DNA from: Phenylobacterium sp.
GTDB lineage: Bacteria; Pseudomonadota; Alphaproteobacteria; Caulobacterales; Caulobacteraceae
Assembly (NCBI RefSeq): GCF_004299445.1
Contig: NZ_SCTC01000068.1
Coordinates: 1-64,000, forward strand
Reading direction: 5' to 3'
Length of the DNA: 64,000 nucleotides
Made by a program: the position numbers and the translations under genes. The notes beneath the pieces were generated by a model, which was given only the letters and a program-made list of their open reading frames with translations, did no database searches and was not told where the DNA came from. Shown in pieces: positions 47,530 to 56,013 of the stretch (the first letter of the stretch is position 1; the number at the start of each line of letters is the position of its first letter).

Positions 47530-48353
47530 TGTCCGAACCCACCGAACGGCACGGCCTCGGGTCGTCGGGCCTGTGGGCCGTGGCGGCGGCGGTGGCCATG
47601 CTGGGCTGGACCGCCTGGGATAACCGGGTGGAAGACACCGCGCCCGGTCGCGCGCCGTATGATCGTATCGCCGGCGCGCGGGACGATCTCGAGACCCAGG
47701 CCCTCGCCCGCCTGATGACGGACGCCTACGCGGTGCTTCGCTCGCCAGACTTCCGCGAGAATCTCCTGGCGCTCGAAGCGCGCTATCCCGCCGTCTACGC
47801 CCGCAACGGCGAGCAGGGCGCCACGATCCCTCGGATCGCCGGCATCGTCGCCCTGGAGCCCGCAGGTTCGCGCTTCGCGCCCGCAGACGTGACGCTGGTC
47901 AATGGCGAATCCGGCGGTCTGGGCGCCGCGGGCGAAGGCGTCGCTTCGGGTCGCTACTCCAACATCCTCATCGAGCGGATGGTCATGGCGGCCTGGGGGC
48001 GTCCGGACGCCGTCGCCCGGTCCTGCGCCATCAATGTGGCCGCGCACGAGTACGCCCACACCATCGTGCTGACCCCGATGGGCTTCGGAAACGCGTTCAC
48101 CGATACCAGGTCGGACGAGGTCGCGATCCCCAACCGCAGGTCCCATGGGACGCCGGTGGCCAGCTACCTGATCGGCTCTGTGGCCCAATGCACCTGGCTG
48201 GCGCAGCAGGGCCGCATCGAGCGCTCGGACGTCGGCGCCTGCGTCCAGGTGTTCGGGACGGCTGCGTTCAACTGGGATCGCTGCGGGCAGTTCGCGGGCG
48301 GGGAGCCGGTCGCCATGCGCCCCGGCCTCGCCCCGCCCGCGCGGCCGCTCTAG
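47529..48353 (+). CDS. membrane-anchored HExxH metallopeptidase-like protein
   Basis: A 274-residue protein with a single N-terminal membrane helix (about residues 14-30) and an outward-facing domain that contains HEYAH at residues 173-177, matching the HExxH zinc-binding motif. The region is followed by LTPMGFGNAF and several cysteines (four after residue 160). It is translationally coupled to msrB. No family name is assigned; peptidase activity is inferred only from the motif. Confidence 0.65.
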   Translation: MSEPTERHGLGSSGLWAVAAAVAMLGWTAWDNRVEDTAPGRAPYDRIAGARDDLETQALARLMTDAYAVLRSPDFRENLLALEARYPAVYARNGEQGATIPRIAGIVALEPAGSRFAPADVTLVNGESGGLGAAGEGVASGRYSNILIERMVMAAWGRPDAVARSCAINVAAHEYAHTIVLTPMGFGNAFTDTRSDEVAIPNRRSHGTPVASYLIGSVAQCTWLAQQGRIERSDVGACVQVFGTAAFNWDRCGQFAGGEPVAMRPGLAPPARPL

Positions 48354-49357
48354 TTCCGCTTCTGGGCCGAAGGCGTCGCGGCTCCGTCGGTCACATCCTG
48401 CACCGGCTGGCTGGCGGCCATGCCCACGTCGCTGGCGCCGGCGCCGTAGCTGCGCGCCGCGTTCTCGGCGTAGCCGGCGGACTGGACCCGCAGGTTGTTC
48501 TGGACGTGATGCACGCCCGCCAGATCCTCGACGATCCGTTCGGCGCGGTGCTTGGCCTCGCGGCTCACCACCGTGCCCGACAAGGTCACCTCGCCGTCCG
48601 ACACCGCGACGTTGATGTGGGTGGCGTCCAGCCATGCATCGTCCGCCAGCCGCTGGTGGACGTCGTCGCTGATCCGCTCGTCCGAGCGCTTGTAGCCCTT
48701 CGGACCCAGACCGCGGGCGCCGCGATACTCCTCGTAGGCGTTGCGGTTCTCCTGGCCGCCCTCGCCCGCCACGTCTGAGAACCAGTTCGAGATCCGCCGA
48801 CCGGTTCGCCGGAAGAAGTCGCCGGCCTCGCGGGCCCGGTCCTCGAAGCCGCGGTCGTCGGCACGGCCGCCATCGCCGTAGCCCCGCTCGTAGTCGTAGC
48901 CGCCCGTACCGCTGGAGTACGTCGCGTCCGGGCGGCGCATCTCGCGCTGATAGCGCTGGTCGGCCTCATGGCTGCCGAAGCGACGGCCTTCGCCATCGTA
49001 GTCGCGGCCGCGCCGATCGGTCGGATGCGCGCGATAGCCGGTCTCGTAGTCCCCGCGTCGCATCGCCGGCGAGACGCCCTCGTAGTCGGGGTCCTGCCAG
49101 CCGCTACGGCCGTAGAGATCCTCGTCGGGCCGCCGCGTAAAGCGGGCGTCTTCGCGGCCCTGGTTGTAGCCGGCGCCGGTCTCACGCTCGCCAAACACCC
49201 GGCCGCGCTCGGCCCCGCGCACGAAGGTCCGGTTCTCGCCGCCCGACCAACGGTCGCGGCCGTCGCTCATCCCGTAGGCGTCGTACCGGTCGTCGGATCG
49301 CTGCCGATCGCGCTCCTGCCAGTACCGCTCCAGATCGTCGCTCCAACGACCAGCCAT
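48350..49357 (-). CDS. BON-domain protein with long charged N-terminal region
   Basis: A 335-residue protein. The first 220 residues are low-complexity and rich in Arg, Asp, Gly and Tyr, with no membrane segment; the BON domain follows at about residues 240-305 (ISDDVHQRLADDAWLDATHINVAVSDGEVTLSGTV and REAKHRAERIVEDLAGVHHVQNNL). BON domains bind phospholipid or are stress-related. AGGAGA is seven bases before the ATG at 49357; the longer frame upstream is not supported. Confidence 0.85.
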   Translation of the reverse strand: MAGRWSDDLERYWQERDRQRSDDRYDAYGMSDGRDRWSGGENRTFVRGAERGRVFGERETGAGYNQGREDARFTRRPDEDLYGRSGWQDPDYEGVSPAMRRGDYETGYRAHPTDRRGRDYDGEGRRFGSHEADQRYQREMRRPDATYSSGTGGYDYERGYGDGGRADDRGFEDRAREAGDFFRRTGRRISNWFSDVAGEGGQENRNAYEEYRGARGLGPKGYKRSDERISDDVHQRLADDAWLDATHINVAVSDGEVTLSGTVVSREAKHRAERIVEDLAGVHHVQNNLRVQSAGYAENAARSYGAGASDVGMAASQPVQDVTDGAATPSAQKRN

Positions 49358-49443
49358 GGCTGTTCTCCTTCGTTCTTCATGGCGGGTCGAGCCCGCCGTG
49401 GGTGAGAACAAAGGGCCGCAGTGGTGGTTCCGCTGGAAGGGGC

Positions 49444-50976
49444 TCAGAGCGGGATGTTGTCGTGCTTCTTCCAGGGATTCGTGAGCGTCTTGCCCTTGAG
49501 GTTCTTCAGCGCGTTGATCAGCCGCTTGCGGGTCGAGTGGGGCATGATCACGTCGTCGATATAGCCGCGTGAGGCGGCGACGAACGGGTTGGCGAACCGG
49601 GCCTGATACTCGGCGGTGCGGGCCGCGATGGCTTCGGGGTCGCCGATCTCGGAACGGAAGATGATCTCCACCGCGCCCTTGGCCCCCATCACCGCGATCT
49701 CGGCCGACGGCCAGGCGTAGTTGATGTCGCCGCGGATGTGCTTGGAGCTCATCACGTCATAGGCGCCGCCATAGGCCTTCCGCGTGATCACCGTGATCTT
49801 CGGCACCGTCGCCTCGGCGAAGGCGAAAAGCAGCTTGGCGCCGTGGCGGATCAGGCCGCCCTGCTCCTGCTTGGTGCCCGGCATGAAGCCCGGCACGTCG
49901 ACGAAGGTGATGATCGGGATCTCGAAGCAGTCGCAGAAGCGCACGAAACGGGCGCCTTTTCGCGAGCTGTCGATGTCGAGCACGCCGGCGAGGGTCTGCG
50001 GCTGGTTGGCCACAATGCCCACCGGCTGCCCATCCAGGCGGCCGAAGCCCACCACGATGTTCTTGGCGAAGTCCGGGCTGATCTCGAAAAAGTCGCCCTC
50101 GTCCACGACCTTCTGGATCAGCTCCTTCATGTCGTAGGGCTTGTTGGGATTGGCCGGGACCAGGCTGTCCAGGCTCATCTCCATGCGCTTGCCGTCGTCG
50201 TAGCTCTCGCGGACGGGCGGCTTCTCGCGGTTGTTCAGCGGCAGGAAGTCGATCAGGCGGCGGACCTGGGTCAGCGCCTCGAGGTCGTTCTCGAAGGCCC
50301 CGTCGGCGACGCCGGACTTCATCGCGTGAACCCGGTAGCCGCCCAGGTCCTCGTGGCTGACGTCCTCGTGGGTGACGGTCTTCACCACGTCGGGGCCGGT
50401 CACGTACATGTAGGACGTGTCCTTCACCATGAAGATGAAGTCGGTGATGGCGGGCGAATAGACGTCGCCGCCGGCGCAGGGGCCCATGATCACGCTGATC
50501 TGCGGGATGACGCCCGAAGCCAGGGTGTTCTCGAGGAAGATGTCGGCATAGCCGCCCAGGGCCGCGACGCCCTCCTGAATGCGCGCGCCGCCGGCGTCGA
50601 ACAGGCCGATGATCGGCGCGCCCACCTTCATGGCCTGCCGCTGGACTTTCAGGATCTTCTCGGCGTGGGCGGACGACAGCGAGCCGCCGAACACGGTGAA
50701 GTCCTTGGAGAAGACGAACACCACCCGGCCGTTGATGCGGCCCCAGCCGGTGACGACGCCGTCGCCGGGGATCCGGTTCTTCTCCATGCCGAACTCGCTG
50801 ACGCGATGCTCGACGAACATGTCGAACTCCTCGAACGAGCCCTCGTCGAGCAGCAGGTCGATCCGTTCGCGGGCGGTGAGCTTGCCCTTGGCGTGCTGGC
50901 TCGCGATCCGCTTCTCGCCGCCGCCCATGCGGGCTTCCTCGCGGCGCTTCTCGAGTTCTTCCAGGATGTGCTTCAC
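49444..50976 (-). CDS. pccB: propionyl-CoA carboxylase carboxyltransferase subunit
   Basis: The 510-residue beta subunit that transfers carboxyl from biotin to propionyl-CoA. Carboxyltransferase N- and C-domains are present, with [56 protein letters not shown] (oxyanion hole) and [23 protein letters not shown]. Length and sequence match PccB rather than MCC or AccD. It pairs with pccA at 44946-46919; the genes between them are unrelated. Confidence 0.96.
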   Translation of the reverse strand: MKHILEELEKRREEARMGGGEKRIASQHAKGKLTARERIDLLLDEGSFEEFDMFVEHRVSEFGMEKNRIPGDGVVTGWGRINGRVVFVFSKDFTVFGGSLSSAHAEKILKVQRQAMKVGAPIIGLFDAGGARIQEGVAALGGYADIFLENTLASGVIPQISVIMGPCAGGDVYSPAITDFIFMVKDTSYMYVTGPDVVKTVTHEDVSHEDLGGYRVHAMKSGVADGAFENDLEALTQVRRLIDFLPLNNREKPPVRESYDDGKRMEMSLDSLVPANPNKPYDMKELIQKVVDEGDFFEISPDFAKNIVVGFGRLDGQPVGIVANQPQTLAGVLDIDSSRKGARFVRFCDCFEIPIITFVDVPGFMPGTKQEQGGLIRHGAKLLFAFAEATVPKITVITRKAYGGAYDVMSSKHIRGDINYAWPSAEIAVMGAKGAVEIIFRSEIGDPEAIAARTAEYQARFANPFVAASRGYIDDVIMPHSTRKRLINALKNLKGKTLTNPWKKHDNIPL

Positions 50977-51105
50977 GTCCGGCCTTCCTTGACGAAGGCG
51001 CAGGGGTAGAGCCGCGCGGCTTCACAGGCAAGTTGCCCCCAGGGGAGGTCCATACACCCCGGCGACGCCCTGCCTACCGTTAGGTGAGCTTGCGGCGCAT
51101 GCACT

Positions 51106-51123
51106 ACTTAGATACTTCTAAGT
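51106..51123. promoter_or_regulatory. palindromic operator upstream of the SnoaL gene
   Basis: ACTTAGA and TCTAAGT form a perfect 7-bp inverted repeat with a 4-bp spacer, 30 bp before the SnoaL-like gene, in an AT-rich stretch. Size and symmetry fit a TetR-type operator, and a TetR gene lies 0.4 kb away. A smaller AGAA-A-TTCT dyad follows immediately. Confidence 0.5.
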
Positions 51124-51153
51124 AAGAAATTCTTCCGCACCCTGGAGCGCCCC

Positions 51154-51597
51154 ATGAGCCTGATCCAACTCTTCGTCGCTCAGCGCGAGGCGTTCGAGGC
51201 CGCCTATGAAGATGACGACTGGTCGCGTCTCGACCCCTTTTTCCACCCGGACGTCCGCTACGAGGTGATGAACATGCCCTTCCACTGCGTGCTGGAGGGG
51301 CGCGACGCGATGGTGGCGGGCATCCGCCGATCAATCTCGGGCTTCGACAAGCACTGCCGTCGCACCGTGGGCCTCGACCGCGTCGTGCGCGAGGAAGGCG
51401 CCAACGTCATCATTTTCAGCCGCATGATGTTCGAGCGACCCGGCGCGCCGCCCACGTCCAGTGGCGTGTGGGAGATCGCCACTTACCGCGACGGGCGGAT
51501 CTCGCGGCTGATCGACCTGTACGAGCCCAACGCGGCGGGCGACTACGAGCGATGGATGGCCGAGTGGGGCCAAGGGTTGGACCCAAGCTACGCCTGA
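51154..51597 (+). CDS. SnoaL-like (NTF2-fold) protein
   Basis: A 147-residue cytoplasmic protein of the NTF2/SnoaL fold (LFVAQREAFEAAYEDDDWSRLDPFFHPDVRYEV at the start, RISRLIDLYEPN at the end). Such proteins include polyketide cyclases and small-molecule isomerases; no catalytic residues can be assigned. It converges with the TetR gene, overlapping by ten bases. Confidence 0.8.
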   Translation: MSLIQLFVAQREAFEAAYEDDDWSRLDPFFHPDVRYEVMNMPFHCVLEGRDAMVAGIRRSISGFDKHCRRTVGLDRVVREEGANVIIFSRMMFERPGAPPTSSGVWEIATYRDGRISRLIDLYEPNAAGDYERWMAEWGQGLDPSYA

Positions 51598-52202
51598 CGC
51601 CCGTCCAGCCGCCCTATAGTCCAGTCGAGAAAGTCCTTCGGCGAGGTTTCAGAAAGGCCGACGGCGCGAAGGTTCGCGTCGCCGGCCAGCGCCTGGGTCA
51701 GCGTGACCGCCGCGACCAGGGCGACCAGCTTCTGGCTCTCGGCCAGTTCGGGCGCCGACTGGCCAGCCCACTCGGCCCGGCGCACGCGCGCCGCGTGCAC
51801 GCGCTCGGCCATCGGCAGCAGCATGCCCTGCCCGCTTGGCGACCAACCGGTGAGCACCAGCCACAGCGCCAGCCGCGCCGTGCCGCGCCCCGCGTAGAAT
51901 TCGGTTAGCAGTTCGCCCACCTGCGCCAGCTCGAGGCCATCCGCCGCGCGCTGGGCCACGATCTGCTGCAACTCGTCCGCGAAGCGCCTGCCCGAGAACC
52001 GCAGCAACGCCTCCAGCAGCCCCTCGCGGTTTCCGAAGTGGTAGTGGATGGCGGCGTCGGTCATGTTCAGCTCGGCGGCGATCTTCTGGACCTTCACGCC
52101 GTTCGGCCCCTCGGCGGCGAGGTAAGCTTCGGCGGCCTCCAGGATCGCCTGGCGCGACGCCTCCACGGTCCGGCGCACCCGCTTTCCGTCCGCCTTCGCC
52201 AT
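51588..52202 (-). CDS. TetR-family transcriptional regulator
   Basis: A 204-residue regulator with an N-terminal TetR helix-turn-helix (AILEAAEAYLAAEGPNGVKVQKIAAELNMTDAAIHYHFGNREGLLEALL, residues 18-65) and an unrelated C-terminal ligand domain. The start at 52202 is the methionine just before the HTH; the longer frame has no homology. It is divergent from the monooxygenase gene and may control it or the SnoaL gene. Confidence 0.9.
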   Translation of the reverse strand: MAKADGKRVRRTVEASRQAILEAAEAYLAAEGPNGVKVQKIAAELNMTDAAIHYHFGNREGLLEALLRFSGRRFADELQQIVAQRAADGLELAQVGELLTEFYAGRGTARLALWLVLTGWSPSGQGMLLPMAERVHAARVRRAEWAGQSAPELAESQKLVALVAAVTLTQALAGDANLRAVGLSETSPKDFLDWTIGRLDGRQA

Positions 52203-52314
52203 CCTGACTCGCTCCCCGGCTTCGAGGAGTCTAGGTAAGCCCGCGCCGCTGCAGGACCAAGCGCCGCTTGCGCCGACGCAGGACGCCCAGCACCCTGGCG
52301 CTTCGGAGGTCCCC

Positions 52315-52608
52315 ATGCTCGTCGTCACCGGAACCGTCACCGCGCGGCTCGACACATTCGAGGCGCTGCGCGAGGCGGCGCTGGCGCACGTGGCGCGCTC
52401 GCGGACCGAGCCGGGCTGCCTGAAACACGGCGCGCACGTCGACTGCGAGGACCCGCTGACCCTGTTCTTCTATGAGGAGTGGGCCGACCGCGCCGCGCTG
52501 GACGCCCACTTCGCCCAGCCGGGCTCGCAGGCGTTCATGGCCCGCGTCCGCGAGCTCGCGGCGCGCAGCACGCGGATGAAGATCCTGCCGATCGTGGAGC
52601 GGAGTTAG
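52315..52608 (+). CDS. antibiotic biosynthesis monooxygenase (ABM) domain protein
   Basis: A 97-residue small dimeric alpha+beta barrel protein (LVVTGTVTARLDTFEALREAALAHVARSRTEPGCLKHG, DPLTLFFYEEWADRAALDAHFAQPG). YgiN-like members oxidise quinols; others are structural. GGAGG is five bases before the ATG. Its stop overlaps the convergent ATP12 gene by four bases. Confidence 0.9.
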   Translation: MLVVTGTVTARLDTFEALREAALAHVARSRTEPGCLKHGAHVDCEDPLTLFFYEEWADRAALDAHFAQPGSQAFMARVRELAARSTRMKILPIVERS

Positions 52609-53339
52609 GCCGCCAGCGCCTTCAGCCAGCGGTCCAGCACCTGGGCCTCGACGCGCAGGCGCGCCGTCCGCTCGGCGGCCTCCGCATCGATGCCCCACTT
52701 CTCCTCCTGGTAGGCCTCGTCCACGCGCGACAGGTCGAACGCCTCGTCGGCGGTGAGCCAGCCGCGCAGCAGGCCGATCGCCAGCGCGGCCGAGCCGAAC
52801 AGCGCGACCCCGAACGCCAGGCCGGCGAGCTGGAAGTCGCTCAAGGACAGCGCGATCTCTCGCACCCGCGTCAGCGACGTGGACGGCTGGTCGCGATGGA
52901 CGATGCCCTGGCTGCGCTCGAGGCGCACGCCCTCCTCCGCCGCGATACGCGCGAGGACGGGCAGCCATGCCGCTTCCTGCCGCGCCACCAGGGCGGCCGG
53001 GTCGGTGGCGAAGTAGCAGACCAGGTCCGAGCCCGCGTACTGCGCGACCTGATCGGCCACGCCGTCGCGACTGTCGCCAATGGTCTCGATGGCGGTGTTG
53101 GCGAGGCGGGTGGCGTGCATGGTCGCCATCTCGATCACGTCGGTCTGGGCGGCCCACTCCTCGGCCACCTGTTCGGCCGCCGAGCGGGTGGGAAGCCGCA
53201 TCAGCTGCGCCTTCGGCGTGCGCAGGTTGCGGCCATCCAGCTGCACGCCGAAACCGCCGTCCGCCTCGATGACGGTGACGGCCTTGTAGAAGCGCCTGGG
53301 TTTCTCGGCCGGCTCGTGGAAGCCTTTGCGCAAGTCCAA
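52605..53339 (-). CDS. ATP12-family F1-ATPase assembly chaperone
   Basis: A 244-residue ATP12 homologue (KRFYKAV region at the start, LDGRNLRTPKAQLMRLPTRSAAEQVAEEWAAQ, MHATRLANTAIETIG, LVCYFATDP) that assists assembly of the alpha subunit of F1-ATPase. The start is a TTG at 53339, supported by GGAG seven bases upstream and by the lack of any in-frame ATG before the conserved core. Related alphaproteobacteria keep ATP12 near an rlu gene and crcB, as is seen here at 57.5-58.9 kb. Confidence 0.9.
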   Translation of the reverse strand: MDLRKGFHEPAEKPRRFYKAVTVIEADGGFGVQLDGRNLRTPKAQLMRLPTRSAAEQVAEEWAAQTDVIEMATMHATRLANTAIETIGDSRDGVADQVAQYAGSDLVCYFATDPAALVARQEAAWLPVLARIAAEEGVRLERSQGIVHRDQPSTSLTRVREIALSLSDFQLAGLAFGVALFGSAALAIGLLRGWLTADEAFDLSRVDEAYQEEKWGIDAEAAERTARLRVEAQVLDRWLKALAA

Positions 53340-53416
53340 CTCGTGTCTCCCGACGGAACGTCTCTCGGCGGCCGTGCAATGCGGACAAAACGAGACGACC
53401 GCAAGGGAGGATGCCG

Positions 53417-54841
53417 GTGGCGACAGGCCAAAGGGATCTGGAAGGCGCCATCGCCGTCACCCGCTTCGGCTTGGGCGCCCGGGCCGGCGAGATCGGAGAG
53501 GCGGTGCGAGATCCTCGCGGCTGGCTGAAGGCTCAGGTGCGCCGCGAAGGCGCCGAGCCTTTCTCGACCAATGGCGAGGGATCGACCCAGCGACTGATCG
53601 AGTTCCGCGACTATCGCCGTCAGCGCGCCATGGCCGAGCAGGCCGGCTCCCCTCCCGCAGATGGAAGCGGGCGCAAAGACGATCCGGTGATGAAGGCGCG
53701 GCAGTTCGTGCGCGACAACACGACGGGCGACATCCTGGGTCGCGTCCAGGTGGCGGCGCAGACCCCGGCCGGATTCCGGGAACGGTGGGCGCTGTTCTGG
53801 GCAAACCACTTCACCGTCTCGGCCGTGAAGCTGCAGGTCGCGGGACTGGTCGGCCCGTTCGAGAACGAGGCGATCCGCCCGCGTATCTTCGGCCGCTTCA
53901 TCGACCTGCTGGGGGCGGCCGAAACCCACCCGGCGATGCTGCTCTACCTGGATCAGGCGCAGTCGGTGGGGCCGAACAGTCGCGCCGCGCAGTTCCAGCG
54001 CCGCCGCGGGACCCGTGAGGGCGGCGGCCCGGCGCGCGGCCTGAACGAGAACCTCGCCCGCGAAATCCTGGAACTGCACACGGTGGGCGTCGATGGCGGC
54101 TACACTCAGGCCGACGTCACGGAGTTCGCCCGCGCGCTGACGGGCCTGTCGATCGCGGGCCCCCGCGACGCCGGCGTCGAGGGCGTGGTGTTCCGGGCTC
54201 AGACCCATGAGCCCGGCGCGCGCACCGTCATGGGCGTCCTCTACGGCGATGGCGGCAAGGAGCAGGCGAGCGCGATCCTCGCAGATCTCGCCGCGCGGCC
54301 GCAGACCGCCCGCTTTGTCTGCACGAAGATCGCCCGGCACTTCGTGGCGGACGATCCGCCACCGGCCCTGGTCGCGCGCCTGGAGCGGGCCTGGCTCTCG
54401 ACCGATGGCGACCTGGCCCGCGTGGCCGAAGCGCTGATCGACGCGCCCGAGGCCTGGGAGCCCTTCCCCGCCAAGCTGAAGACGCCCTACGAGTTCCTGG
54501 TCTCAAGCTATCGCGCGCTTGGCGGCGAACCGCGCGGGATCGGCCAGGTGGCCGGCGTGCTGGGCGGGCTGGGGCAACGGCCGTTCGGCGCGCCTTCGCC
54601 GAAAGGCTGGCCCGACGAGGCCGCGCCCTGGGCCGCCTCCGACGCCCTGGTGAAGCGGATGCAGTTCGCCCAGCAGATCGCCGCCGTGGCGGGACCGCTC
54701 GTGCAGGATCCGTCGGCGCTCGCGACCCTGACCCTGGGCGCGCGCCTGGGCCAGGCATCGCGCATAGCCATCGCCCGGGCCGAGTCGCGCGCCGAAGCCG
54801 TCGCCCTTCTCCTCATGACGCCGGAGTTCCAGCGCCGATGA
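53417..54841 (+). CDS. DUF1800 family protein
   Basis: A 474-residue protein of the DUF1800 family (RFGLGARAGEI, WALFWANHFTVS, LNENLAREILELHTVGVDGGYTQADVTEFARALTG, KIARHFVADDPP, LKTPYEFLVSSYRALG). The GTG at 53417 is preferred because GGGAGG lies exactly six bases upstream; the ATG at 53411 would sit directly on it. It overlaps the DUF1501 gene by four bases (ATGA), the usual partner of DUF1800. Role of the pair is unknown; some related genes are near secreted enzymes. Confidence 0.9.
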   Translation: MATGQRDLEGAIAVTRFGLGARAGEIGEAVRDPRGWLKAQVRREGAEPFSTNGEGSTQRLIEFRDYRRQRAMAEQAGSPPADGSGRKDDPVMKARQFVRDNTTGDILGRVQVAAQTPAGFRERWALFWANHFTVSAVKLQVAGLVGPFENEAIRPRIFGRFIDLLGAAETHPAMLLYLDQAQSVGPNSRAAQFQRRRGTREGGGPARGLNENLAREILELHTVGVDGGYTQADVTEFARALTGLSIAGPRDAGVEGVVFRAQTHEPGARTVMGVLYGDGGKEQASAILADLAARPQTARFVCTKIARHFVADDPPPALVARLERAWLSTDGDLARVAEALIDAPEAWEPFPAKLKTPYEFLVSSYRALGGEPRGIGQVAGVLGGLGQRPFGAPSPKGWPDEAAPWAASDALVKRMQFAQQIAAVAGPLVQDPSALATLTLGARLGQASRIAIARAESRAEAVALLLMTPEFQRR

Positions 54842-56013
54842 CCGGACCCCGCCTCCATCGCCGCGCATTCGCCGCCGGCCTGTCGCTGCCGTTCCTGGCC
54901 CGCGTCGCGGACGCAGCGGTCCCGGCTAACCGCAAGTTCGTGGTGATCGTCTGCCGGGGCGGCATGGACGGACTGTCGGTCGCCCCGCCGATCGGCGACC
55001 CGGACTACGAAGGCCTGCGCCGCGCGCTCGCGCTGGGCGATGCTGCGCTCAAGCTGGACTCGACGTTCGCTCTGCATCCCGTGTTGCCGACGATCCATCG
55101 GCTGGCGCAGGCCGGGCAGGCCCGCATCGCCCCGGCCGTGGCGAGCCCCGATCGCGCTCGCTCGCACTTCGAGGCGCAGGACGTGCTCGAGACCGGCGCC
55201 CCCGGCGTCTACGCCACCACCTCGGGCTGGCTGAACCGCGCTGTCTCGGCGATGGGCAAGGTCGAGGCGATTTCGGTTGGCCCGACGGCGCCGCTGATCC
55301 TGCGTGGGCCCGCCACCGCCGGCTCCTGGTCGCCCGGCCGCGCCCTCGACGCCGAGGCCCGCCTGCCCGGGCTCCTGCAGGACCTCTACAAGCAGGATCC
55401 CCTTCTGGGCCCCGCGCTCGCGCGGGGGCTGCAGACCGAGACCCTGGCCCGCGACACCGGCGCGGCGATGTCCGCCGCGGGGGGCATGCGGGGCCAGACC
55501 GTGCCCGGCCGCGAGGCGGCCCGGGCCATGGGCGAGGCCCTGGCGGGCTTCCTGAAGGCGCCGAACGGGCCGCAGGTGGCCGCCGTGTCGCTGGACGGCT
55601 TCGACACCCACGCCAATCAGGCGCCTCTGCTGGCCGTCCGTCTCGCCAGCCTCGACGCCCTGGTGGATGGCCTGCACGCAGGGCTGGGCCCGGTCTGGCG
55701 CGACACCGTCGTCCTGGCCGTCACCGAGTTCGGCCGGACCGCCCGCATGAACGGCACAGGCGGCACCGATCACGGCACCGGCTCGACAGCGCTGATCATG
55801 GGCGGCGCCCTGAAGGCCGGCGGAATTGTCGGCGACTGGCCCACGCTGAAGCGGCAGGCGTTGTTCGAGGATCGCGACGTCTATCCGGCGCTCGACCTAC
55901 GGGCGCTGGAGAAGGGGCTGCTGGCCGAGCACCTGGGTCTCGAACGACGCGCCCTGGACAGCCTGGTGTTCCCTGAGAGCGCCAGCGTCAGGCCGCTGAC
56001 GGGACTGGTCTAG
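54838..56013 (+). CDS. DUF1501 family protein
   Basis: A 391-residue exported protein related to sulfatase/phosphatase folds. The N-terminus (HRRAFAAGLSLPFLARVADAAVPA) looks like a Tat or Sec signal. Core motifs: VVIVCRGGMDGLSVAPP, HFEAQDVLETGAP, DTHANQAPLL, AVTEFGRTARMNGTGGTDHGTG. Function unknown, though the DHGTG and RGGMDG segments resemble metal-binding loops of alkaline-phosphatase relatives. Translationally coupled to the DUF1800 gene. Confidence 0.9.
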   Translation: MTGPRLHRRAFAAGLSLPFLARVADAAVPANRKFVVIVCRGGMDGLSVAPPIGDPDYEGLRRALALGDAALKLDSTFALHPVLPTIHRLAQAGQARIAPAVASPDRARSHFEAQDVLETGAPGVYATTSGWLNRAVSAMGKVEAISVGPTAPLILRGPATAGSWSPGRALDAEARLPGLLQDLYKQDPLLGPALARGLQTETLARDTGAAMSAAGGMRGQTVPGREAARAMGEALAGFLKAPNGPQVAAVSLDGFDTHANQAPLLAVRLASLDALVDGLHAGLGPVWRDTVVLAVTEFGRTARMNGTGGTDHGTGSTALIMGGALKAGGIVGDWPTLKRQALFEDRDVYPALDLRALEKGLLAEHLGLERRALDSLVFPESASVRPLTGLV

